A stretch of 64,000 bases of DNA from CAWINH01 sp963837425 (GTDB lineage: Bacteria; Chloroflexota; Limnocylindria; QHBO01), in assembly GCA_963837425.1 (NCBI GenBank), contig CAWINH010000002.1:248001-312000 (forward strand). The letters run 5' to 3'. The notes beneath the pieces were generated by a model. That model was not told where the DNA came from, did not search any database, and saw only the letters and a list, made by a program, of their open reading frames with translations. Of the stretch, positions 1-10,130 are shown in pieces (position 1 is the stretch's first letter; each line of letters starts with the position of its first letter). The position numbers were made by a program, and so were the translations under genes.

Positions 1-1331
1 CTTGCCCTGCCGTCCCTCGAAGTTGCGATTGCTGGTGCTCACCGCGTACTGCCCGGGCGACAGCTGGTCGCCGTTCATGGCGATGCACATGCTGCAGCCG
101 GCCTCTCGCCAATCGGCCCCGGCCTCGCGTGAAGATCCGTGCCAGCCCCTCTGCCTCGGCCTGGCGCTTGACCTCGGTCGAGCCGGGGACGACGAGCATC
201 CGAACCCCGTCCGCCACGCGGCGCCCGCGGAGCATTCGCGCCGCCTCGCGCAGGTCGCTGATCCGCGAGTTCGTGCAGGAGCCGACGAAGACGACGTCAA
301 TCGGCTTGCCGAGCACCGGGCTCCCCGGGGTTCAGGCCCATGTAGGCCAGCGCGGCGTCGAGCGAGGAGCGCTGCACCGAGTCGGTCAGCCTGGCCGGGT
401 CCGGGATCCGCTCGGTGATCGCGAAGCCCATGCCCGGGTTGGTGCCGTAGGTCACCATCGGCGCCAGATCGCCGGCGTCGAGCGTGATCGAGCGGTCGTA
501 GTCCGCGCCATCGTCGGAGGGCAGGTCGCGCCATCGGTCCAGGGCGGCATCCCAATCGGCGCCGGCGGGGGCGTGCGGGCGGCCGGCAACGTACTCGAAG
601 GTCACCTCGTCCGGCGCGACCAGCCCGGCACGCGCCCCGCCCTCGATGCTCATGTTGCAGATGGTCATCCGCTGCTCCATGCCCAGGGCGCGGATGGCGC
701 TGCCGCCGTACTCGAAGACGTGGCCGGTGCCGCCGGCGACGCCGATCCGGCTGAGCAACGCGAGGATGATGTCCTTGGCCGTCACGCCGGGGTGGAGCTC
801 CCCATCCACCCGCACCTCGAACGTCTTCGGGCGGCGCTGGAGGAGGCACTGGGTGGCGAGGACGTGCTCCACCTCGCTGGTGCCGATCCCGAAGGCGAGC
901 GCGCCGAAGGCGCCGTGGGTGGCGGTATGGCTGTCCCCGCACACGATCGTCATCCCCGGCTGGGTCAGGCCCAGCTCGGGGCCGATGACGTGGACGATCC
1001 CCTGGTGCGGCGAGCCGATGCCGTGGAGCGGGATCCCGAATTCCGCGCAGTTGTCCTCGAGGCGCTGGACCTGGGCGGCGGCCATGGCGTCGACGATCGG
1101 CAGGCTGCGGTCGGTGGTCGGGATCGAGTGGTCGGCGGTGGCCAGCGTCTGCCCGGGGCGCCGCACCCGGAGGCCGCGGGCGCGCAGCCCGTCGAAGGCC
1201 TGCGGGCTCGTCACTTCGTGGACGAGATGCAGGTCGATGCCGAGTACGTCGGGCACGCCGGCGTCTCCGTCCACCACGACGTGCTCGTCCCAGATCTTAT
1301 CGACGATCGTTCTCGGGGCGCGGTCGCTCAT
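1..1331 (-). CDS. leuC: 3-isopropylmalate dehydratase large subunit (LeuC), 3' end outside window, two frame breaks
   Basis: LeuC isomerises 2-isopropylmalate to 3-isopropylmalate in leucine synthesis, with LeuD and a [4Fe-4S] cluster. The start at 1331 (ATG, MSDRAPRTIVDKIWDEH) and the aconitase-family blocks CGDSHTATHGAFG and GFAITERIPD are in one frame. That frame stops at 297 after GEPGARQAD. The next frame continues as PIDVVFVGSCTNSR, holding the first cluster cysteine, and a third frame gives EAGCSMCIAMNGDQLSPGQ with the CxxC pair. Each switch is explained by one extra base, near 316-320 and 123-129. All catalytic blocks are therefore present. A GTG at 1343 is a less likely start. The gene follows the toxin-antitoxin pair but has its own promoter candidate. 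leuD is presumably beyond the window edge. Confidence 0.9.
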
Positions 1332-1341
1332 TGGTCCGGCC

Positions 1342-1360
1342 ACCCTAGCGGACGCGTCAA
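1342..1360 (-). promoter_or_regulatory. candidate leuC promoter, TAGGGT 10 bases before the ATG
   Basis: On the minus strand TTGACG (1360-1355), seven bases, then TAGGGT (1347-1342) precede the leuC ATG at 1331 by 10 bases. The same 19-base geometry occurs before the ilv leader (4878-4896) and, more loosely, before ilvD (2177-2195). The TTGACG overlaps the vapC stop codon. Confidence 0.4.
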
Positions 1361-1794
1361 GGGGCGGCGGCCGGGCGCGTCACCACGAACCCTTCGCGCT
1401 GCGCGGCATCTGCGAGACGTTCGTCAAAGGTCACGAAAGGCAGGGTCTGCGGGTGCTCCTCGGCGGCGGCGATGGCAGCGGCGAGCTGGAGGGCGTCGGC
1501 CGCTCGGAGCGGATGGACGCGAAGGAGGCGGATGGCCACCTGACGGACCGGTGCAACCGGCTGCACCTCCTGCCAGGCCGCGGCCAGGCGGTCCAGGCGG
1601 CCGATGGCGGCGGCCACCGAATCCGGCGTCAAACCGCGCTCGCGCTCGAGGCGGGCAAGGGCCGACGCGCACTCGATGGGGGTGGCCCACCAGGCGACGA
1701 CATCGGGATCACGCTCGAATTCGGATCGGACGGCCGCGTGGTGCGCCTCCGCGACGAGGAGAGGGACGATCGCCGAGCTGTCCCAGAACCTCAC
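1357..1794 (-). CDS. vapC: PIN-domain ribonuclease toxin, VapC family
   Basis: This 145-residue protein has the PIN fold used by VapC toxins, which are metal-dependent RNases that usually cut tRNA or rRNA. The expected acidic residues are visible: D5 in MRFWDSSAIV, E41 in TPIECASALARLE, D100 in RAADALQLA and D124 in TFDERL. Length is normal for the family. The ATG at 1794 overlaps the antitoxin stop by four bases, so the two are translated together. leuC lies just downstream on the same strand. Target RNA cannot be read from the sequence. Confidence 0.85.
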   Translation of the reverse strand: MRFWDSSAIVPLLVAEAHHAAVRSEFERDPDVVAWWATPIECASALARLERERGLTPDSVAAAIGRLDRLAAAWQEVQPVAPVRQVAIRLLRVHPLRAADALQLAAAIAAAEEHPQTLPFVTFDERLADAAQREGFVVTRPAAAP

Positions 1795-2084
1795 CGTCCC
1801 GTCCGACGCTCGTCGAGGAGAGCCTGGAGGGCGCTCGCTCCCCGCCTCGCGGGCGGGGCGGGCTCGCGGATGAGATCGAGAGGTGGAGCGGTCGCGGCCG
1901 GGCGCAGGATGCCGGCTCGTTCGAGGCGCCGCACGCGGCCTGTGGGATCCGGGTGCGAGGTCACAGGCTCGAGTCGCGCCACCGCGATGCCCCGATCCAG
2001 GATCACGATCGTCTCGCCACGGCGCACACGGTCGATGAGCGCGCTCAAGCCGTTCTTCACCTGCGTGATCGTTGCCGCCTTCAT
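1791..2084 (-). CDS. Phd/YefM-type antitoxin partner of the PIN toxin
   Basis: This 97-residue protein starts MKAATITQVKNGLSALIDRV and continues RGETIVILDRGIAVARL. That is the Phd/YefM-like N-terminal DNA-binding fold found in antitoxins paired with PIN toxins. The proline- and arginine-rich C-terminal half (about residues 45-97) would be the segment that wraps and inhibits the toxin. It is first in a two-gene operon, overlapping vapC by four bases. The palindromes directly before its start suggest autoregulation by the toxin-antitoxin complex. Confidence 0.8.
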   Translation of the reverse strand: MKAATITQVKNGLSALIDRVRRGETIVILDRGIAVARLEPVTSHPDPTGRVRRLERAGILRPAATAPPLDLIREPAPPARRGASALQALLDERRTGR

Positions 2085-2127
2085 TGAGGCTATTATAGCC
2101 TGAGTCAGATGGCTAGTCTAGCCTCAA
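2084..2127 (-). promoter_or_regulatory. toxin-antitoxin promoter with two palindromes
   Basis: On the minus strand TATAAT (2097-2092) lies seven bases before the antitoxin ATG (2084), giving a leaderless transcript. Two odd palindromes sit here: AGGCTAT-T-ATAGCCT at 2087-2101 and GGCTAG-T-CTAGCC at 2111-2123, centres 23 bases apart. They are nested in a longer repeat, TTGAGGCTA (2084-2092) and TAGCCTCAA (2119-2127). The first palindrome covers the -10 box, as expected for an autorepressor site. Confidence 0.6.
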
Positions 2128-2176
2128 GGCTGCCGTGCATCTGCAATCGGTCGCGGTGTACCGTGGGCCCCGGAGG

Positions 2177-2195
2177 TTGCGCCCGGCGCTAGACT
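2177..2195 (+). promoter_or_regulatory. candidate ilvD promoter, TAGACT 10 bases before the ATG
   Basis: TTGCGC (2177-2182), seven bases, then TAGACT (2190-2195) lies 10 bases before the ilvD ATG. The arrangement matches the leuC and ilv-leader promoters and differs mainly in the TTGAC part. Confidence 0.35.
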
Positions 2196-2205
2196 CGGCA
2201 CCCTC

Positions 2206-3930
2206 ATGAACGCCGAGCAGTACGACCCCCGATCCCACAGCCGCCGCCTCGTCGACGGTCCCGACCGCGCGGCCGCCCGCGCCATGCTCAAGGCCATCGG
2301 CTTCACGGATGACGACCTGTCGAAGCCGATCGTCGGGGTCGCCCATAGCTGGATCGAGACCATGCCGTGCAACTACAACCAGCGCCACCTCGCCGAGCTC
2401 GTGAAGGAGGGAATCCGCGCCGCGGGCGGGACGCCCATGGAATTCAGCACGATCGCGGTCTCCGACGGCGTGAGCATGGGCAGCGAGGGGATGAAGGCGT
2501 CGCTCGTGAGCCGCGAGACGATCGCCGACTCGATCGAGCTCGTGGCGCGCGGGCACCTGTTCGACGGCCTCGTCTGCATCGTGGGCTGCGACAAGACGAT
2601 CCCCGGCTCGGTGATGGCGCTCGCCCGCCTGGACCTGCCGGGGCTGGCGCTCTACAACGGGACGATCTATCCCGGCGTCGTCCACGGGAAGCGGGATGCG
2701 ACGGTCGTCACCGTCTTCGAGGCGATCGGCGCCTATCGGGCAGGGAAGATCTCGCTCGAGGAGCTGCAGGAGATCGAGAATGCGGCCTGCCCGGGGCCGG
2801 GCGCCTGCGGCGGGCAGTTCACGGCGAACACGATGAGCACCACCCTCGAGTTCATGGGCATCTCTCCGGGCGGTCTCAACGGGATCCCGGCCACGGATCC
2901 GGCCAAGGACGACGCCGCGCGGCGCTGTGGCGAGCTCGTCATGGAGCTCGTCCAGTCCGGGACCACGCCGCGGCAGATCATCACTCGCCCGGCGCTCGAC
3001 AACGCGATCGCCTCGGTGGCTGCCACCGGTGGCTCCACGAACGCGGTGCTCCACCTGCTGGCCATCGCGCACGAGCTTGGCGTTGATCTCGCCATCGACG
3101 ATTTCGACCGGGTCTCGGCACGGACTCCGATCGTGGCCAACATGACCCCCGGAGGCCGATACACGGCGGTCGACATCCACGAGGCGGGAGGTATCGGCCT
3201 CGTCGCACGTGAGCTCATCCGCGGCGATCTCATCGATGGCAGGACGCGCAACGTCGATGGCCGAACGCTCTCCGAGGTGGCCGATGCGGCGGTCGAGACC
3301 CCCGGCCAGGAGGTGGTCGTCAGCGTCGAGCACCCGATCAAGCCGCACGGCGGGCTGGCGATCCTGCGCGGTTCGCTGGCGCCCGAGGGCTGCGTCATCA
3401 AGCTCGCCGGCCACGAGCGGCGGCACCACCGCGGCCCGGCCCGGGTCTTCGACTCGGAGGGCGAGTGCTACGACGCGGTGCGCGCGCAGCGCATCGGCCC
3501 CGACGACGTCGTGGTCATCCGCTACGAGGGTCCAGTGGGCGGCCCCGGCATGCAGGAGATGCTGTCGGTCACGGCGGCCCTGGTGGGGGAGGGGCTGGGC
3601 GGCGAGGTGGCGCTCCTCACCGACGGGCGATTCAGTGGCGGCACCCACGGGCTGATGATCGGGCACGTGGCGCCGGAGGCGGCGCTGGGCGGGCCGATCG
3701 CGCTCGTCGAGGAGGGCGACGAGATCGTCATCGACGTCGACGCGCGGCGGCTGGACCTCAACGTCCCCGATGACGAGCTGGCGCGCCGGCGCGCGGCGTG
3801 GCGAGCGCCGGAGCCGCGCTACCCCGGCGGCGTATTCGCCAAGTACGCGGCGCTCGTGTCATCGGCCTCGGAGGGAGCGGTCACCACCGGGCGCCGCCTG
3901 CAGGCGGACCTCGATCGGCTCCGGGCCTGA
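2206..3930 (+). CDS. ilvD: dihydroxy-acid dehydratase
   Basis: IlvD dehydrates 2,3-dihydroxy-isovalerate and 2,3-dihydroxy-3-methylvalerate, the shared third step of valine and isoleucine synthesis. The 574 residues are the usual length. Three cysteines in family positions, C55 (MPCNYNQ), C128 (IVGCDKTIPG) and C201 (CPGPGACGGQF), would hold the Fe-S cluster. The EDD signature GRFSGGTHG is present near residue 473. The reading frame is intact, unlike several neighbours. It stands apart from the ilvBNC operon but has a promoter of the same style. Confidence 0.97.
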   Translation: MNAEQYDPRSHSRRLVDGPDRAAARAMLKAIGFTDDDLSKPIVGVAHSWIETMPCNYNQRHLAELVKEGIRAAGGTPMEFSTIAVSDGVSMGSEGMKASLVSRETIADSIELVARGHLFDGLVCIVGCDKTIPGSVMALARLDLPGLALYNGTIYPGVVHGKRDATVVTVFEAIGAYRAGKISLEELQEIENAACPGPGACGGQFTANTMSTTLEFMGISPGGLNGIPATDPAKDDAARRCGELVMELVQSGTTPRQIITRPALDNAIASVAATGGSTNAVLHLLAIAHELGVDLAIDDFDRVSARTPIVANMTPGGRYTAVDIHEAGGIGLVARELIRGDLIDGRTRNVDGRTLSEVADAAVETPGQEVVVSVEHPIKPHGGLAILRGSLAPEGCVIKLAGHERRHHRGPARVFDSEGECYDAVRAQRIGPDDVVVIRYEGPVGGPGMQEMLSVTAALVGEGLGGEVALLTDGRFSGGTHGLMIGHVAPEAALGGPIALVEEGDEIVIDVDARRLDLNVPDDELARRRAAWRAPEPRYPGGVFAKYAALVSSASEGAVTTGRRLQADLDRLRA

Positions 3931-3947
3931 ACTGACGGCTGGCCCAA

Positions 3948-3976
3948 TGGCGCCGATGCGCTAGGCAAAGGCGCCA
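3948..3976 (+). terminator. possible hairpin after ilvD
   Basis: TGGCGCC (3948-3954) and GGCGCCA (3970-3976) can form a 7-bp stem with a 15-base loop just after the ilvD stop. There is no T tract, so terminator function is uncertain. Confidence 0.25.
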
Positions 3977-3988
3977 GCGACGCATACG

Positions 3989-4781
3989 ATGACCTCATGC
4001 GGGGGCGAGTGCGCGGCCGTTCTCCTGGGGCTGTTGCTGGCAGCCTGTCGCATGTCGGGCGCGGGCGCCCTCATCGGCTCATCCGTCCGAATTCGTTCAG
4101 CCAACCTGGCCGGTTGCGCCGGAGCGCCTCGGCACGGCAATGGATGCCGCGCCGGATGCCCGGCTCACCTGCGGCTTCCCCGACCGCACGTTCACCGCGT
4201 CGGCTCTCGATACCCCGACCGGTGCCGAACGGCAAGAAGGCCCGCTGTTCGATGCACTCCGATCGGCCTTCGGCCTGTTCGACTTTCCCGGTGGGGTCGG
4301 CCGGCTGGGATGGTTCCTTGTGCAGCAGGACGAAAGTGGGGCGCTGTTCCTGGCCCACGCCGACTCCCCGCCAGAGTGGTGGTATGTCCTGGTGGAGGCC
4401 GATGGGAGCGGCTGGAAGCCGGGCGGCGTGGGAGGCTGCAACCTGAACGTCCAGATCTCCGCGGAGTTCGGCCCCGCGTACTGGGCGCTCGATCCGGACT
4501 ACCCCGCCCCGGACCCCTCGACGACCGAGCTGCATGTGCTCGTCTGGGAGCTCGCCTGCAACGGTGGGGGCCCGACGACCGGACGGACGTCCGCGCCGGT
4601 TGTGGAATTCGCCGCGGGCAGGGTGACGATCACCATCGGCGTGCGTGCGCTGGAGGGGGAGCAGACCTGTCAGCTGGGACCGGGCACGCCGGCCATCGTC
4701 ACGTTGCCGCAGCCACTCGGCGAGCGGACGCTGTTCGACGGCTACGCCTACCCGCCCGTTGTGCCGTCGCCGCCATTCTGA
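3989..4781 (+). CDS. putative lipoprotein of unknown function, probable frame break near 4050-4125
   Basis: I do not recognise this protein. A start at 3989 gives MTSCGGECAAVLLGLLLAAC, a good lipoprotein signal with lipobox LAAC, but that frame then degenerates. The frame from 4140 (MDAAPDARLTCGFPDRTF) to 4781 codes for a soluble, Trp/Pro-rich domain of about 213 residues with three cysteines after the start. Whole length from 3989 is 1 modulo 3, so one extra base would join signal and domain, as in the broken genes nearby. If the join is wrong, the gene is 4140-4781 alone. It lies between ilvD and the ilv leader with no clear link to either. Confidence 0.5.
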
Positions 4782-4796
4782 GCGCCGTCACGGCGC
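4782..4796 (+). terminator. short GC hairpin after the lipoprotein gene
   Basis: GCGCCG-TCA-CGGCGC directly follows the stop codon. It is a 6-bp stem with a 3-base loop and no T tract. It could separate this gene from the ilv leader transcript. Confidence 0.3.
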
Positions 4797-4877
4797 GATA
4801 TCGACTCGAACCGTCGCACGCAGGTCCCGAACGTCTTCCGGCTGGATCTCATTGTTGAGCGTGTCGGTCCAGGGGGG

Positions 4878-4896
4878 TTGACAGCGCTGCTAGGGT
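4878..4896 (+). promoter_or_regulatory. ilvBNC leader promoter, TAGGGT 7 bases before the leader ATG
   Basis: TTGACA (4878-4883), seven bases, then TAGGGT (4891-4896) is followed seven bases later by the leader-peptide ATG at 4904, so the transcript is probably leaderless. TTGACA is too close to be a normal -35 box. Its shared spacing with the leuC promoter suggests a binding site or an extended promoter element. Confidence 0.45.
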
Positions 4897-4903
4897 CCCC
4901 CCA

Positions 4904-5044
4904 ATGCACTCAATGAGCGCGCAAAGCGACCGCGGGCTGCCGACGCCGGTCATTCCGGCGTTCGGTGGCTTGGTCGTACTCGTCGTCATTCTTCGGCTCG
5001 TCCTCCTCATTGGATGGCGGGATGGAGGAAGCCGGCAGCCCTGA
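4904..5044 (+). CDS. branched-chain amino acid leader peptide (IlvL-like)
   Basis: This 46-codon frame begins MHSMSAQSDRGL. Codons 23-36 read LVVLVVILRLVLLI, so 13 of 14 are Leu, Val or Ile. That is the signature of an attenuation leader for a branched-chain operon. A second ATG at 4913 is a possible start. Directly after the run, GGCGGGAT (5016-5023) is complementary to ATCCCGCC (5070-5077), the left arm of the terminator downstream. Ribosome stalling early in the run would leave it free to block the terminator. Normal translation to the TGA at 5042 would cover it and let the terminator form. ilvB starts 95 bases downstream. Confidence 0.85.
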   Translation: MHSMSAQSDRGLPTPVIPAFGGLVVLVVILRLVLLIGWRDGGSRQP

Positions 5045-5068
5045 CAGACCAGGACCGAGCGAAACCCG

Positions 5069-5108
5069 AATCCCGCCAGCCGCACGGCTCGGCGGGATTG
5101 TTGTTTGT
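5069..5108 (+). terminator. ilvBNC attenuator terminator
   Basis: AATCCCGCC (5069-5077) pairs with GGCGGGATT (5091-5099), extended by AGCCG/CGGCT (5078-5082, 5085-5089) around a CA loop. A T-rich tail TTGTTGTTTGT (5098-5108) follows. The stem lies between the leader peptide and the ilvB start, as in a classical attenuator. Confidence 0.85.
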
Positions 5109-5139
5109 ACGAGGACCGATACCGAATGCGACCAGACCA

Positions 5140-6891
<1,752 letters not shown>

Positions 6892-6895
<4 letters not shown>

Positions 6896-7419
6896 CGACT
6901 GCTGCACCGCGCCGGCACGTGGTGAGCGCCCTCGTCGTCGATCGGCCGGGAACGCTGAACCGCGTGGCGGGCCTCTTCCGGGCGCGCTCGTTCAACATCG
7001 AGTCGCTGACGGTGGGCACGACCCAGGAGCCGGGCCGATCGCGGATGACGGTCGTCATCCGCGGCGACGAGGCGCACCTCCACCAGGTGCTGGCCCAGCT
7101 CGAGCGGCTCATCGAGGTGATCGAGGTCACCGACCTGACCCACGCCGACCGGGTCGAGCTCGAGCTGGCCCTCGTCGAGCTCGACGCCCCGCGGGACGCG
7201 CCCGGGGCGGCGGCCGTGACCGCCCTCGTCGAACGCTGCGGCGGGGCGGTCATCTCCACCGACGACGCCGCGTGGCGGCTGCGGCTCACCGCGCCCCCGA
7301 GCGACGTCGAGGACGCCCTTCTCACGCTGCGCGGCCACGGGCTGCGCAGCCTCGTCCGCGCCGGCTCGGTCGCGATGGCCGCCGGCGCACGCACCACGAT
7401 CGGAGCGAGGAGTTCATGA
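6892..7419 (+). CDS. ilvN: acetolactate synthase small regulatory subunit
   Basis: IlvN binds IlvB, raises its activity and carries valine feedback control. The 175 residues start MTTAAPRRHVVSALVVDRPGTLNRVAGLFRAR, the ACT domain of the family, followed by FNIESLTVGTTQEPGRSRMT. The C-terminal half (about residues 85-170) is the ALS_ss_C domain. The start ATG overlaps the corrected ilvB stop and the stop overlaps the ilvC ATG, so the three are translationally coupled. Confidence 0.95.
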
Positions 7420-8462
7420 CCAGACTCATCTACGACGCCGACATCGACCCGAGCGCCCTCGACGGGCAGTCGGTGGCGGTGATCGGCTATGGAAGCCAGG
7501 GGGAGGCCCACGCGCGCAACCTCGCCGAGTCGGGGGTGTCGGTGACGGTTGGTCTGCGGCCGACGTCGGCCTCCGCTGCCCGGGCTCGCGAGGCGGGCCT
7601 GCGGGTGACCGATGCCGGGGCGGCCACCGCCGACGCGGACGTGGTGATGGTCCTCGTCCCGGACACCGTGGCACCCGACGTCTACGCGGCCGAGATCGAG
7701 CCGAACCTGCGCGACGGGGCCCTCCTGATGTTCGCGCACGGCTTCAACATTCATTTCGGCACGATCGATCCGCCGGGCGGCATCGACGTCGGGATGGTGG
7801 CGCCCAAGGGCCCCGGCCACCTCGTCCGTCGCCTCTACGCCGAGGGTGGCGGCGTGCCGTCGCTGTTCGCGGTCTACCGCGACGAGACCGGGACGGCCCG
7901 GGCGCGGACGCTGGCCTACGCCCGCGGGATCGGCGCCGGACGGGCGGGGATCCTGGAGACGACGTTCGCCGAGGAGACGGAGACGGACCTGTTCGGCGAG
8001 CAGGCGGTCCTGTGCGGTGGGGTCACCAGCCTCGTGCAGGCCGGGTTCGAGACGCTCGTGGATGCCGGCTACCAGCCAGAGCTCGCGTACTTCGAGACGA
8101 TGCATGAGCTGAAGCTGATCGTGGACCTCATGTACCAGGGCGGCCTGCAGTACATGCGCTACTCGATCAGCGACACCGCCGAGTTCGGCGACTACGTCTC
8201 CGGGCCGCGGATCGTGGACGAGAGGGTCCGCGCCGAGATGCGCCAGATCCTGTCGGAGATCACCGACGGCAGCTTCGCGAAGCGCTGGGTCGAGGAGGGC
8301 AAGCGCGGCGGGCACGAGTTCCGCCGGATGCGCGCCGAGGCCGCGAGAGCCCGGATTGAGACGGTCGGCGCCGAGCTCCGCTCGCACATGGACTTCATTG
8401 GGCCAAAGTCGGCACCTCCCGGCTGGGCGGGCGATCCGGCGATGGTGGAGGAGACCGCCTGA
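7416..8462 (+). CDS. ilvC: ketol-acid reductoisomerase
   Basis: IlvC uses NADPH and Mg to convert acetolactate or acetohydroxybutyrate to the dihydroxy acid. The 348 residues match the short class I form. The Rossmann motif GYGSQGEAHARNLAESG is near residue 25. The metal-binding helices LFGEQAVLCGG and ELKLIVDLMYQGG, and the segment MRYSISDTAEFGDY, are all present. The frame is intact. It overlaps ilvN by four bases and leuA by one (TGATG). Confidence 0.97.
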   Translation: MTRLIYDADIDPSALDGQSVAVIGYGSQGEAHARNLAESGVSVTVGLRPTSASAARAREAGLRVTDAGAATADADVVMVLVPDTVAPDVYAAEIEPNLRDGALLMFAHGFNIHFGTIDPPGGIDVGMVAPKGPGHLVRRLYAEGGGVPSLFAVYRDETGTARARTLAYARGIGAGRAGILETTFAEETETDLFGEQAVLCGGVTSLVQAGFETLVDAGYQPELAYFETMHELKLIVDLMYQGGLQYMRYSISDTAEFGDYVSGPRIVDERVRAEMRQILSEITDGSFAKRWVEEGKRGGHEFRRMRAEAARARIETVGAELRSHMDFIGPKSAPPGWAGDPAMVEETA

Positions 8463-10130
8463 TGCCCCGCATCCGCGTCTTCGACACGACCCTGCGCGAC
8501 GGGGAGCAGACCCCGGGCGCGGCGCTCACCGTGGACGAGAAGGTCCAGGTCGCGAAGCAGCTCGCTCGCCTGAGCGTCGACATCATCGAGGCCGGTTTCC
8601 CGGCCGCCTCGCCGGGGGAGGCGGAGGCGGTGCACCGCATCGCGGCAGAGGTCGGCGCCGAGAAGGGAGCGCCGGCGATCGCGGCCCTGGCGCGCTGCGT
8701 GCCGGGCGACGTGACGGCCGCCGCGCTGGCACTCGAGCCGGCGCGACGCCGGCAGCTTCACGTGTTCATCGCAACCAGTGACATTCACCTGACCCACAAG
8801 CTGCGCGCGACGCGCCCCGAGGTCCTGCAGCGGATCCGGGACTGCGTGGCCCAGGCACGCCGTCTCACCGGGGCCGGGCGACGAGGTCGAGTTCAGCGCC
8901 GAGGATGCGAGCCGCACCGAGCTCGCCTTCCTGCTCGAGGCCTACGAGGCCGCACTGGAGGCGGGCGCATCGGTCATCAACGTGCCCGATACGGTGGGCT
9001 ACGCGGAGCCAGACGAGTTCGCGAAGCTCGTGCGGGCCGTCGTTCGCGCGGTCGGTCGCCGGGCGCGGGTCAGCGTCCACTGCCACAACGACCTGGGGCT
9101 CGCGACGGCGAACACCCTGGCGGCCGTGCGCGCCGGGGCGCGCCAGGTCGAGGTGACCGTCAACGGCCTCGGCGAGCGGGCGGGCAACGCCTCGCTCGAG
9201 GAGGTGGTCATGAGCCTCCACACCCGGCCGACACGCTTCCGCGGCGCGAAGACCCAGATCACCCTTGAGCAGCTGACCGCCACGAGCCGGCTGGTGAGCT
9301 ATCTGACCGGGATCGACGTTCAGCCGAACAAGAGCGTCGTGGGGGCGAACGCCTTCGCCCACGAGTCGGGGATCCACCAGGACGGGTTCCTGAAGAACCC
9401 GCTCACCTACGAGATCATGACACCCGAGTCGGTGGGCCTGGCCGGCTCCACGCTGACCCTGGGCAAGCTCTCCGGGCGGCGCGGCTTCAACGAGCGGCTG
9501 CGGCGGCTCGGGGTGGAGCTCGAGCCGTCGGCGCTCGACATGCTCTATGCCCAGGCGATCGCGCTCGCCGACAAGAAGAAGCAGGTGACCGATGCCGACC
9601 TGCTGGCGCTCGTCGAGCAGCGGGCAGACCCGGTCCCCCAGCTCGTGCGCCTGGAGCACTGGGCGGCGGCCAGCCGGCAGGGTGAGTCGAGCAGCGGCAA
9701 CGTGAGCCTCTTCTTCGACGGGCGCACGTATCGCGCCTTCGCGGGCGGCAACGGACCGGTCGACGCGCTTCTGAAGGCGGTCGACAACGCACTCGAGCAG
9801 ATCATCGGCGGGCGGCCGACGCTCGCGGACTACCAGGTCCGCAGCGTCGGTTCCGGTGAGGACGCGCAGGGCGAGGCGATGCTGAAGATCGCGGCGCCGA
9901 GGGAGCCCCACGAGGACGGGCTGCCGCGCACGTACACCGGGCACGGCCTCTCGACGAACGTCGTCGAGGCCTCGTTGCGCGCCTACCTGGCGGCGATCAA
10001 CAAGCTGATTGCCGAGCATCCAGCGTCGGCGGCCGCGCGGGCGGCGGCCACCGAGGACGCGGGCAGCGACGCGCCGGGCAGCGACGCGTCGGGCAGCGAC
10101 GCGCCGACGAGCATGGGCGTCCAGGCGTGA
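8462..10130 (+). CDS. leuA: 2-isopropylmalate synthase, one frame break near 8870-8879
   Basis: LeuA condenses 2-ketoisovalerate with acetyl-CoA, the first committed step to leucine. The DmpG/HMGL TIM barrel starts MPRIRVFDTTLRDGEQTPGA. It continues after one extra base near 8876 with DEVEFSAEDASRTELAFLLE and HCHNDLGLATANTLAAV. The metal ligands D (FDTT) and HxH (VHCHND) are visible. The C-terminal LeuA dimer domain, which binds leucine, spans about residues 400-530. The tail carries three near-identical GSDAP/S units. Corrected length is about 555 residues. It overlaps leuB by four bases (GTGA). Confidence 0.95.
10062..10106 (+). repeat. three tandem 15-bp repeats in the leuA tail
   Basis: GGCAGCGACGCGCCG occurs three times in a row (10062-10076, 10077-10091, 10092-10106), the middle copy with one C to T change. 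It encodes GSDAP-GSDAS-GSDAP beyond the LeuA regulatory domain. It is in frame and therefore tolerable length variation. Confidence 0.9.

Noticed and set aside
4878..4883. TTGACA as a standard -35 box
   Set aside because: It is only seven bases from the -10 box; the normal spacing is about 17.
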